From Mycobacterium sp. (GTDB lineage Bacteria; Actinomycetota; Actinomycetes; Mycobacteriales; Mycobacteriaceae), in assembly GCF_025933915.1 (NCBI RefSeq), contig NZ_JAICZA010000027.1, positions 1 through 40,507 of the forward strand: 40,507 bases of DNA, in the 5' to 3' direction. The translations under genes were made by a program, and so were the position numbers. Under the pieces are notes generated by a model. It worked only from the letters and a program-made list of their open reading frames with translations, did no database searches and had not been told where the DNA came from. Below, piece after piece: positions 28,798 to 35,532 of this stretch. The stretch's first letter is position 1. Each line of letters begins with the position of its first letter.

Positions 28798-28839
28798 CTG
28801 GTGGTCCTCACTGCTGCGCTGGCCCGCTTTACATATCCT

Positions 28840-28856
28840 GACTACCCCCGGTAGTC
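28840..28856. promoter_or_regulatory. Palindrome upstream of TetR gene (site 1)
   Basis: GACTACC-CCC-GGTAGTC is a perfect 7-base-arm dyad starting 43 bases upstream of the TetR start, in the promoter region. Together with the adjacent site at 28865 it is a candidate autoregulatory operator. Half-sites differ from site 2. Confidence 0.5.
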
Positions 28857-28864
28857 TGCCACAC

Positions 28865-28885
28865 GACGAGACGGTCCGTCTCGTC
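28865..28885. promoter_or_regulatory. Perfect 10-base-arm palindrome (site 2)
   Basis: Arms GACGAGACGG (28865-28874) and CCGTCTCGTC (28876-28885) flank a single T. It ends three bases before the tandem repeat at 28889 and lies between the divergent TetR and acyl-CoA dehydrogenase genes. This is the strongest operator candidate for the TetR gene at 28201-28797. Confidence 0.65.
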
Positions 28886-28888
28886 AAC

Positions 28889-28998
28889 GCGGTGATCGCA
28901 AGCGCGGTGAAGCCGGGCGCAGCGGGTCGTCGCCATCGAAGTGGCGGTGATCGCAAGCGCGGTGAAGCCGGGCGCAGCGGGTCGTCGCCATCGGAGTC
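28889..28998 (+). repeat. Tandem 55-base repeat, MIRU-like, two copies
   Basis: Two direct copies (28889-28943 and 28944-28998) are identical over their first 50 bases (GCGGTGATCGCAAGCGCGGT... to ...GTCGTCGCCATCG) and differ only at the end. The core matches the repeat in the 23982-24083 gap in the opposite orientation. It stands upstream of the acyl-CoA dehydrogenase start, so copy-number change could alter operator-to-gene distance. Confidence 0.8.
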
Positions 28999-29049
28999 GG
29001 AAGGGTAGCAGTCAGTGCGGCCAACGTCAGCCATCTCTCGGCCGCCCGC

Positions 29050-31275
29050 ATGACCCTGGGACTGAGCCCGGAGCAACAGGAGCTCAGCGACGCCGTCGGG
29101 CAGTTCGCCGCCCGGAACGCTCCCATCGCGGCCACGCGTGACGGCTTCGACGAGCTCGCGGCGGGCCGTGTTCCCGGATGGTGGGATGCGCTGGTCACCA
29201 ATGGGTTTCATGCCGTGCATCTGCCGGAGGACCTCGGCGGCCAGGGCGGACGTCTGATCGACGCCGCGTGCGTGCTGGAGTCGGCGGGCAAGTCGCTGTT
29301 ACCCGGTCCGCTGCTGCCGACGGTGGCCGCGGGCGCGGTCGCGTTGCTCGCCGATCCGGCACCGGGCGCGCAATCGCTGGTACGCGACCTCGCGGCGGGC
29401 ATGACCGCCGCGGTGGTGCTTCCGGGTGACGGCGATCTGCACGCCCGGGCCCAGGGCGGCGGATGGCTGATCAGCGGTGCATCGGAGGTCACCGCGGGCG
29501 TGTGCGCGGCGCGGATGATCCTGGTCGGTGCGCGGACCCAGGACGGCGAGGTCGTCTGGGCGGCGGTCGACACCCAAAAGCCCACGGTGACGGCCGAACC
29601 CGTCGCCGGCACCGACCTCGTCGCCGATACCGGGATCCTGCGCCTCGACAACTACAGCGCGACCGACTCCGAAGTGCTCACCGGCATCGACCCCGAACGT
29701 GCCCGCTGCGTACTCGTGGGACTCGTCGCCAGTGTGACCGCCGGCATCGTCCAGTGGTGCCTGCAGGCCGCCGCAGCCCACCTGCGCAGCCGCGAGCAAT
29801 TCGGCAAGGTGATCGGCACGTTCCAGGCGTTGCAACACAGTGCGGCAATGCTGTTGGTCAACAGCGAGTTGGCCACCGCGGCCGCCTGGGACGCGGTGCG
29901 CGCCGTCGACGAATCACTCGAACAGCACCGGATGGCCGCCGCCGGCGCGGCCGTGATCGCCATCTCGCCGGCCCCGGATCTGGTGCTCGACGCGCTGACG
30001 ATGCTCGGCGCCATCGGTTTCACCTGGGAACACGACGTGCACCTGTATTGGCGGCGGGCCATCAGTCTGGCGGGATCGATAGGTCCGGCGAACCGCTGGG
30101 CGCGACGGCTGGGGGAGCTCACGTGCACCCAGACGCGCGACATGTCGGTGAATCTCGGCGACGCGGAACCCGAATTCCGTTCCTGGGTGGCCGAGACGCT
30201 CGATGCGGCCCTGCAGTTGCGCAACGACAAACCCGCACCGCACGGCGATTATGAGCACCTCGCCACCGGGCCGCAACGCACGTTGATCGCCGACGCCGGT
30301 CTCATGGCGCCGCACTGGCCGGCGCCGTGGGGCGTCGATGCGGATCCGTTGAAACAGCTCATCATCGACGAGGAGTTCGCCAAGCGACCCGCTCTGGTCC
30401 GGCCCTCGCTGAACATCGCCGAATGGATCCTGCCCTCGGTGTTGGCCGCCGCACCAAAAGATCTACAGGAGCGGCTGATCCCGGCGACGCAACGCGGCGA
30501 CATCCTGTGGTGCCAGCTGTTCAGTGAGCCGGGAGCCGGCTCCGACCTCGCGTCGCTGGCCACCCGCGCGACCAAGGTCGATGGCGGCTGGCGGATCAAC
30601 GGCCACAAGATCTGGACGTCGTTGGCCCAATACGCCGATCTGGGTGCGTTACTCGCGCGCACCGACCCCGAAGCCAGCAAGCACCGCGGTATCGGCTATT
30701 TCATCCTCGATATGCGGTCCCCCGGGGTGGAGATCCAGCCGATCAAGACGGCGACCGGTCAGGCGCACTTCAACGAGGTCTTCCTCAACGACGTCTTCGT
30801 TCCCGACGAGATGCTGCTGGGCGGCCCGACCGATGGTTGGAGCCTCGCGATCGCCACGATGGCCGAAGAGCGTTCGGCCATAAGCGGATACGTCAAGTTC
30901 GACCGTGCCGTTGCGCTGCGGCACCTCGCGTCGAAACCCGGGCCGGACCGCGACGACGCGCTACTCGAACTCGGCAAGCTCGACGCCTACACGAACGCGA
31001 TCAGGGCGCTCGGGGTGCGGGAAACCATCCGGCTGCTCGACGGCCAGGCATCCGGCCCGGCGTCCAGCATCGCCAAGGTCGCGATGAACGTGCTGCTGCG
31101 CCGCACCTTCCAGGCCACGTTGCAGCTGACCGGGCAGGTCGCGATGGTCGACGACCCCGACACCGCGGTCGTCGAACCCTATCTGCATCTTCCCGCCGAG
31201 CTGATCGGCGGCGGAACGAGGGAGATTCAGCTCAACATCATCGCGCAGATGATCCTCGGATTACCCCGAAAGTAG
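29050..31275 (+). CDS. Two-domain acyl-CoA dehydrogenase (FadE6-like size and plan)
   Basis: The protein has 741 residues with two acyl-CoA dehydrogenase modules in one chain. The first (about 1-370) ends with the family helix [18 protein letters not shown]. The second (about 390-741) has FAD-binding [13 protein letters not shown], then INGHKIWTS, and the C-terminal [20 protein letters not shown]. Mycobacterial FadE6, FadE22 and FadE34 have this fused layout, mimicking an alpha2-beta2 heterotetramer such as the steroid-degrading ChsE enzymes. The usual YEGTSQIQ of human MCAD is GGGTREIQ here, as in many such FadEs whose catalytic Glu lies elsewhere. It desaturates an acyl-CoA at C2-C3. It opens an operon with an Ltp and a DUF35 gene; only eight bases separate it from the next start. 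Confidence 0.93.
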   Translation: MTLGLSPEQQELSDAVGQFAARNAPIAATRDGFDELAAGRVPGWWDALVTNGFHAVHLPEDLGGQGGRLIDAACVLESAGKSLLPGPLLPTVAAGAVALLADPAPGAQSLVRDLAAGMTAAVVLPGDGDLHARAQGGGWLISGASEVTAGVCAARMILVGARTQDGEVVWAAVDTQKPTVTAEPVAGTDLVADTGILRLDNYSATDSEVLTGIDPERARCVLVGLVASVTAGIVQWCLQAAAAHLRSREQFGKVIGTFQALQHSAAMLLVNSELATAAAWDAVRAVDESLEQHRMAAAGAAVIAISPAPDLVLDALTMLGAIGFTWEHDVHLYWRRAISLAGSIGPANRWARRLGELTCTQTRDMSVNLGDAEPEFRSWVAETLDAALQLRNDKPAPHGDYEHLATGPQRTLIADAGLMAPHWPAPWGVDADPLKQLIIDEEFAKRPALVRPSLNIAEWILPSVLAAAPKDLQERLIPATQRGDILWCQLFSEPGAGSDLASLATRATKVDGGWRINGHKIWTSLAQYADLGALLARTDPEASKHRGIGYFILDMRSPGVEIQPIKTATGQAHFNEVFLNDVFVPDEMLLGGPTDGWSLAIATMAEERSAISGYVKFDRAVALRHLASKPGPDRDDALLELGKLDAYTNAIRALGVRETIRLLDGQASGPASSIAKVAMNVLLRRTFQATLQLTGQVAMVDDPDTAVVEPYLHLPAELIGGGTREIQLNIIAQMILGLPRK

Positions 31276-31283
31276 GACAGCTC

Positions 31284-32492
31284 ATGGGATTACGCGGAGA
31301 AGCCGCGATCGTCGGATACGTGGAGCTCCCGCCCGAGCGGCTCAACAAGGCCTCACCCGCGCCGTTCGCCATCGAACAGTGGGCGGAACTCGGCGCCGCC
31401 GCACTCGCCGATGCGGGGCTACCCTTCGAGCTTGTCGACGGCATTGCGGCGTCACACCTCGCCGAATCGGAGATCTTCGTCCCCTCCACCATCGCCGAAT
31501 ACCTCGGAGTGGGAGCGAGATTCGCCGAACACGTCGATCTGGGCGGGGCGAGCGCCGCGGCCATGGTGTGGCGCGCGGCCGCGGCCGTCGAGCTCGGCAT
31601 CTGCGACGCCGTGTTGTGCGCGCTGCCGGCCCGGTACATCACCCCGATGTCGCCGAGAAAGCCCAGATCGCTGGGTGACGCATTGTATTTCGGGTCGTCG
31701 AGCAATCAATACGGTTCTCCCCAGGCCGAATTCGAAATTCCGTACGGCAACCTCGGCCAGAACGGACCGTACGGCCAGGTGGCTCAGCGTTACGCCGCGG
31801 TCTACGGCTACGACGAGCGGGCGATGGCCAAGATCGTCGTCGACCAGCGCACCAATGCCAATCACACCGAAGGCGCGATCTGGAAGGACAAGCCGCTGAC
31901 AATCGACGACGTCCTGGCCAGCCCGGTCATCGCCGACCCGCTGCACATGCTGGAGATCGTCATGCCGTGCGTGGGGGGCGCCGCCGTCGTGGTCGCCAGC
32001 GCCGACGTCGCCAAGCGCTCGCGCAATAGGCCGGTGTGGATCAAGGGCTTTGGCGAACACGTGCCGTTCAAGACTCCGACCTACGCCGAGGATCTGCTGC
32101 ACACCCCGATCGCTGCCGCCGCCGACACGGCGTTCGCCATGACCGATCTGAGCCGCGACCAGATGGACATGGTCTCGATCTATGACTGCTACACCATCAC
32201 CGTGCTGCTCTCGCTGGAAGATGCCGGGTTCTGCGAGAAGGGCAAGGGGATGGAATTCGTCGCCGGCCATGACCTCACCTTCCGCGGCGACTTCCCGCTC
32301 AATACCGCCGGCGGCCAATTGGGTTTTGGCCAAGCGGGTTTGGCGGGGGGCATGCACCACGTTTGCGATGCCACCCGCCAGATCATGGGCCGCGCCGGAG
32401 CCGCGCAGGTCGGCGACTGTCACCGCGCGTTCGTGTCCGGCAACGGCGGCATCCTGTCCGAACAGACCACCCTCATCCTCGAGGGAGACTGA
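31284..32492 (+). CDS. Thiolase-like lipid-transfer protein (Ltp), Cys-less; candidate retro-aldolase
   Basis: The protein has 402 residues from the ATG at 31284, after AGGA. The thiolase fold is clear (AAIVGYVELPP; DLGGASAAAMVWRAAAAVELGICDAVLCA; VSIYDCYTITVLLSLEDAGFC; LNTAGGQLGFGQAGLAGGMHHVCDATRQI). At the position of the thiolytic Cys it has GGASAA, so no nucleophile. This matches the Ltp2 family, which with a DUF35 partner performs aldol cleavage of hydroxyacyl-CoA in steroid side-chain degradation. The Tyr in SIYDCYT is a candidate catalytic residue. The next gene, six bases on, is a DUF35 protein. Confidence 0.9.
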   Translation: MGLRGEAAIVGYVELPPERLNKASPAPFAIEQWAELGAAALADAGLPFELVDGIAASHLAESEIFVPSTIAEYLGVGARFAEHVDLGGASAAAMVWRAAAAVELGICDAVLCALPARYITPMSPRKPRSLGDALYFGSSSNQYGSPQAEFEIPYGNLGQNGPYGQVAQRYAAVYGYDERAMAKIVVDQRTNANHTEGAIWKDKPLTIDDVLASPVIADPLHMLEIVMPCVGGAAVVVASADVAKRSRNRPVWIKGFGEHVPFKTPTYAEDLLHTPIAAAADTAFAMTDLSRDQMDMVSIYDCYTITVLLSLEDAGFCEKGKGMEFVAGHDLTFRGDFPLNTAGGQLGFGQAGLAGGMHHVCDATRQIMGRAGAAQVGDCHRAFVSGNGGILSEQTTLILEGD

Positions 32493-32498
32493 TCACCC

Positions 32499-32912
32499 GT
32501 GACCACCTTCGAGCGGCCGATGCCCGTCAAAACACCCACCAGCGCGCCGTTTTGGGATGCGCTCGCCGAGCATCGCATCGTCATCCAGTATTCACCGTCG
32601 CTGCAGGCGTATGTCTTCTACCCGCGCGTGCGCGCGCCGCGCACCCTGGCCGACGATCTGGAATGGCGCGCGATCTCCGGGATGGGGACGCTGTACTCCT
32701 ACACGGTGGCCCACCGCCCGGTCAGCCCGCATTTCGCCGACGCCGTGCCGCAGCTGCTCGCCATCGTCGAATGGGACGAGGGGCCAAGGTTTTCCACCGA
32801 GATGGTCAATGTCGACCCGGCCCGCCTCACGGTGGGGATGCGGGTGAAGCCGGTGTTCTGTGACTATCCGGAGCACGACGTCACACTGCTGCGTTACGAG
32901 CCCGCCGACTGA
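32499..32912 (+). CDS. DUF35 OB-fold protein lacking its zinc ribbon
   Basis: The protein has 137 residues from the GTG at 32499, after GAGGGAG. The OB-fold half is conserved (GMGTLYSYTVAHRPVSPHF, PQLLAIVEWDEGPRFSTEMV, LTVGMRVKPVFCDYPEHDVTLLRYEP). The N-terminal rubredoxin-like ribbon, normally CxxC...CxxC, reads IQYSPSLQAYVFYPRVRAPR, so all four Cys are replaced. The other DUF35 in this window keeps them. It follows an Ltp gene and is likely its acyl-CoA-binding partner. Zinc is therefore probably dispensable for the pair. Confidence 0.9.
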   Translation: MTTFERPMPVKTPTSAPFWDALAEHRIVIQYSPSLQAYVFYPRVRAPRTLADDLEWRAISGMGTLYSYTVAHRPVSPHFADAVPQLLAIVEWDEGPRFSTEMVNVDPARLTVGMRVKPVFCDYPEHDVTLLRYEPAD

Positions 32913-32915
32913 CGC

Positions 32916-33893
32916 TCAGGTTGACGACCGCACCACGAGATGGGCGATGTCCGTCAGCTCGGGCGAGGGCGGGGCGGGTTGCCCCAACCGGTCGAAGACG
33001 GCGGCAAGCGCAGCGTCGGCGACCGCGGAGGGATCGAATTGAACGGTGGTCAGCGGTGGCGTGCTGACCATGCCCATCGGGCTGGCGTCGACGCCCATCA
33101 CCGCGAGGTCGCTGGGGCAGCGCAGCCGCGCCTGATGGATGCCGTAGAGGACGAGACAGGCGATCTCGTCGCTTTGGGCGCAGACGGCGGTCACCCCGTC
33201 GCCGACCCACCCGGTGACCACGTCGGCGGCGTTGTCCAGCGTGACCTGATCGACCCGCACGGGCGGGAGGTCGCGCAACTGCGCCGCCCGTGAAACACCC
33301 TCGAACCAGTAGTCGCCGAGCGGCCGCCATCGGGCAATCCCGGTGTAGGCGAACGCGATCCGTCGATGACCGCGCTCGACGAGGTGCTCGACGCGCATTT
33401 CGCCGACCGAAAGGTGCGGGTTCTTGAGCGCGGGCAGCGTCCCGATCTCGATGTGCGGGATGCCGGCTTTGGTCACCGCTTGACGGGCGGCGGCGCTCAG
33501 CGGGAACAGGCTGGTGATCGCGACCGGGTCCAGGTTCTCGATCGCGTCGACCACATGACGATCGTCGTCGGTCTCGAAAATCTGTACCTGAAGCAGACCT
33601 TCGCGCGCCAGTGCCGTGGTCATGCGGCTGCCCGCCTGCATCGGCATCTCGCCCACGGCCACATGCGGCACCACGTAGAGCACCACACCGCTCTTGCCGC
33701 GCGCGAGGTTGCGGGCGGCGAGGTTGGGCCGGTAACCCAGGAGTTTGGCCGCCCGGTTGACGGCATCCCGGGTTTCGGGGGAGATCCGGCGACCCTGCGC
33801 GTTGTTCAGCACATAGCTGACGGTGGCGGTCGACACGCTGGCCAATCGGGCCACGTCGGCGGTGGTCGGACGCGCAGCTTTGTTGGTGCTCAA
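32916..33893 (-). CDS. LacI-family transcriptional regulator
   Basis: The protein has 325 residues from the ATG at 33893. The N-terminal LacI helix-turn-helix and hinge are typical (TTADVARLASVSTATVSYVLNN, then RISPETRDAVNRAAKLLGYRPN and NLARGKSGVVLYV). A periplasmic-binding-protein-like ligand domain follows (VCAQSDEIACLVLYGI; DLAVMGVDASPMG). It converges with the DUF35 gene, with three bases between, and diverges from the amidohydrolase operon across 287 bases holding palindromes. A small molecule, possibly the pathway substrate, should be its effector; the classical sugar role need not apply. Confidence 0.95.
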   Translation of the reverse strand: MSTNKAARPTTADVARLASVSTATVSYVLNNAQGRRISPETRDAVNRAAKLLGYRPNLAARNLARGKSGVVLYVVPHVAVGEMPMQAGSRMTTALAREGLLQVQIFETDDDRHVVDAIENLDPVAITSLFPLSAAARQAVTKAGIPHIEIGTLPALKNPHLSVGEMRVEHLVERGHRRIAFAYTGIARWRPLGDYWFEGVSRAAQLRDLPPVRVDQVTLDNAADVVTGWVGDGVTAVCAQSDEIACLVLYGIHQARLRCPSDLAVMGVDASPMGMVSTPPLTTVQFDPSAVADAALAAVFDRLGQPAPPSPELTDIAHLVVRSST

Positions 33894-33982
33894 CTTCCGT
33901 TACCTTCCGGCCCGGTCATGCTCCATGGTGGCATGCGAGGCCAACGCGCACCGCACGATGCCTTGCGGCGTTGCCACGATGA

Positions 33983-33997
33983 TGGACTATTAGTCCA
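33983..33997. promoter_or_regulatory. Candidate LacI-type operator
   Basis: TGGACTA-T-TAGTCCA is a perfect 7-base-arm palindrome in the LacI/amidohydrolase divergent region, AT-richer than its surroundings. It is flanked by two direct CGTTGCCA copies (from about 33969 and 34002). A related CTACTAGTCA sequence at 34147-34156 overlaps the likely promoter of the plus-strand operon and may be a second, weaker site. The centre is not the CG step of classic LacI operators. Confidence 0.5.
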
Positions 33998-34120
33998 CAT
34001 ACGTTGCCAGGGTGCCGCCCCGCCATTCGGGGCGCTGGCACTTCAAACCAATGCCCCTGTGCCATTGGAACACAGCACAAGCACCAGGATGCGCGGCCAA
34101 GCCAAAACGCCGCGCGACCG

Positions 34121-34148
34121 TTGACACTGTGACGAACACCATTATCTA
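34121..34148 (+). promoter_or_regulatory. Putative promoter of the amidohydrolase-to-PadR operon
   Basis: TTGACA at 34121-34126 is a perfect -35 hexamer. A weak -10, TATCTA, lies at 34143-34148 with a 16-base spacing. The candidate second LacI site at 34147-34156 would overlap it. The first gene of the operon starts at 34181. Confidence 0.4.
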
Positions 34149-34180
34149 CTAGTCACTATAAATTGAGCGAGGAGCGCGGC

Positions 34181-35530
34181 ATGAACAAGGACGATCTGAT
34201 CCTGATCAGCGTGGATGATCACATCGCCGAGCCGGCCGACATGTTCGACGCCCACGTTCCCGCCAGATACAAGGACCGCGCCCCGCGGGTGGTCCTCGAA
34301 CCCGACGGCATCCAGCAGTGGTACTACGGCGAGGTCCGCGGCCGAAACATGGGGCTGAACGCCGTGGCCGGCAAGCCGCGCGAGATGTACAACATCGACG
34401 CCTCGCGCTACGACGAGATGCGGCCGGGCTGCTTCAACGTCGACGAGCGGGTCCGCGACATGAACGCCGGCGGCCAGCTGGCGGGGTTGAACTTTCCGAA
34501 CTTCACCGGCTTTTCCGGCCAGGTGCTCAACCAGGGCCCCGACCGCGACGTCAACCTGGTGATGATCAAGGCCTACAACGACTGGCACGTCGACGAATGG
34601 TGCGGGGCGTATCCGGGCCGGTTCATCCCGTGCGGCATCCTGCCGCTGTTCGATGTGGCCGAGGCCGCCAAGGAGGTCAAACGCCTGGCCGACAAGGGTT
34701 GTCACGCCGTCACGTTCTCGGAGAACCCAGAGGCGTTGCAGATGCCCAGCATTCACACCAAGTACTGGTATCCGCTGTTCGAAGCCGTGTGCGAGAACAA
34801 CACGGTGCTGTGCACCCATGTGGGCTCCGCCTCGCGCTCGCCGCAGGTGTCGACGGATGCACCGCCGAGTGTGCAGATGACGGCGTCGTCGATGATGAGC
34901 ATGTTCACCTTCACCGAACTGATCTGGGCTGAGTTCTGGGCGGACTTCCCGCAACTGAAGTTCTCGCTCACCGAGGGCGACGTCGGATGGATGCCGTACT
35001 TCCTCTGGCGCGCCGAGCACGTCTACAACCGACACTCGGGGTGGACACTGGCGACCTTCCCGCCGGGTTACAGTGGCCCCACCGATGTGTTCAAGCGACA
35101 CTTCTATACCTGCTTCATCAGCGACAAGGTCGGCGTACACAACATGGATTGGTTCAACGAGGACATGCTGTGCTGGGAGTCCGACTTCCCGCACTCCGAC
35201 AGCAACTGGCCGTTCGCGCCGGAGGACATCATCACCACCATGGGCCATCTCGACGACCGGGTCATCGACAAGATCACCCACGAAAACGCCATGGCCGCAT
35301 ACTCATTCGATCCGTTCCGGCACATCTCTAAGGAGCAGGCGCGGGCCGGCCAGCTGCGCGCCCAGGCCACCGATGTCGACGTGGTCACCTACGTCGGGCG
35401 CCAAGCCAGCCAGCGTGACCGGGACGCGTGGACCCGGATGACGCAGTTCGCCCTGCAGGCCGGAGCCGCCGCGCCGGTCACGGCGGAGGCGGTCGGTATC
35501 GCCGGGCGCGTCACCACCCTGGGCAACTGA
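34181..35530 (+). CDS. Amidohydrolase-2 family metal-dependent hydrolase/decarboxylase
   Basis: The protein has 449 residues from the ATG at 34181, with GAGGAG seven bases upstream; a TTG at 34163 is less likely. The family start is ISVDDHIAEPADMFDAHVPARY, with metal-site candidates in DDHIAEP, CTHVGSASR and CWESDFPHSDSNWP. A VNLVMIKAYNDWHVDEWCGAYPGRF stretch matches the actinobacterial branch of this family. Relatives include decarboxylases and meta-cleavage or ring-opening hydrolases. It starts a tight operon (next start two bases after its stop) with CoA-transferase, Ltp and DUF35 genes, so it probably acts on the same substrate before CoA activation. The exact reaction is not known. Confidence 0.9.
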   Translation: MNKDDLILISVDDHIAEPADMFDAHVPARYKDRAPRVVLEPDGIQQWYYGEVRGRNMGLNAVAGKPREMYNIDASRYDEMRPGCFNVDERVRDMNAGGQLAGLNFPNFTGFSGQVLNQGPDRDVNLVMIKAYNDWHVDEWCGAYPGRFIPCGILPLFDVAEAAKEVKRLADKGCHAVTFSENPEALQMPSIHTKYWYPLFEAVCENNTVLCTHVGSASRSPQVSTDAPPSVQMTASSMMSMFTFTELIWAEFWADFPQLKFSLTEGDVGWMPYFLWRAEHVYNRHSGWTLATFPPGYSGPTDVFKRHFYTCFISDKVGVHNMDWFNEDMLCWESDFPHSDSNWPFAPEDIITTMGHLDDRVIDKITHENAMAAYSFDPFRHISKEQARAGQLRAQATDVDVVTYVGRQASQRDRDAWTRMTQFALQAGAAAPVTAEAVGIAGRVTTLGN

Positions 35531-35532
35531 GC

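Noticed and set aside
28797..29220. N-terminal extension of the TetR gene through the repeat region
   Set aside because: The extension is low-quality, runs through the tandem repeats and palindromes, and the ATG at 28797 has a good GAGGA site.
29050..31275. FadE as two genes joined by a sequencing error
   Set aside because: Fused two-domain FadE proteins of about 710-740 residues are normal in mycobacteria, and the linker is in frame and well composed.
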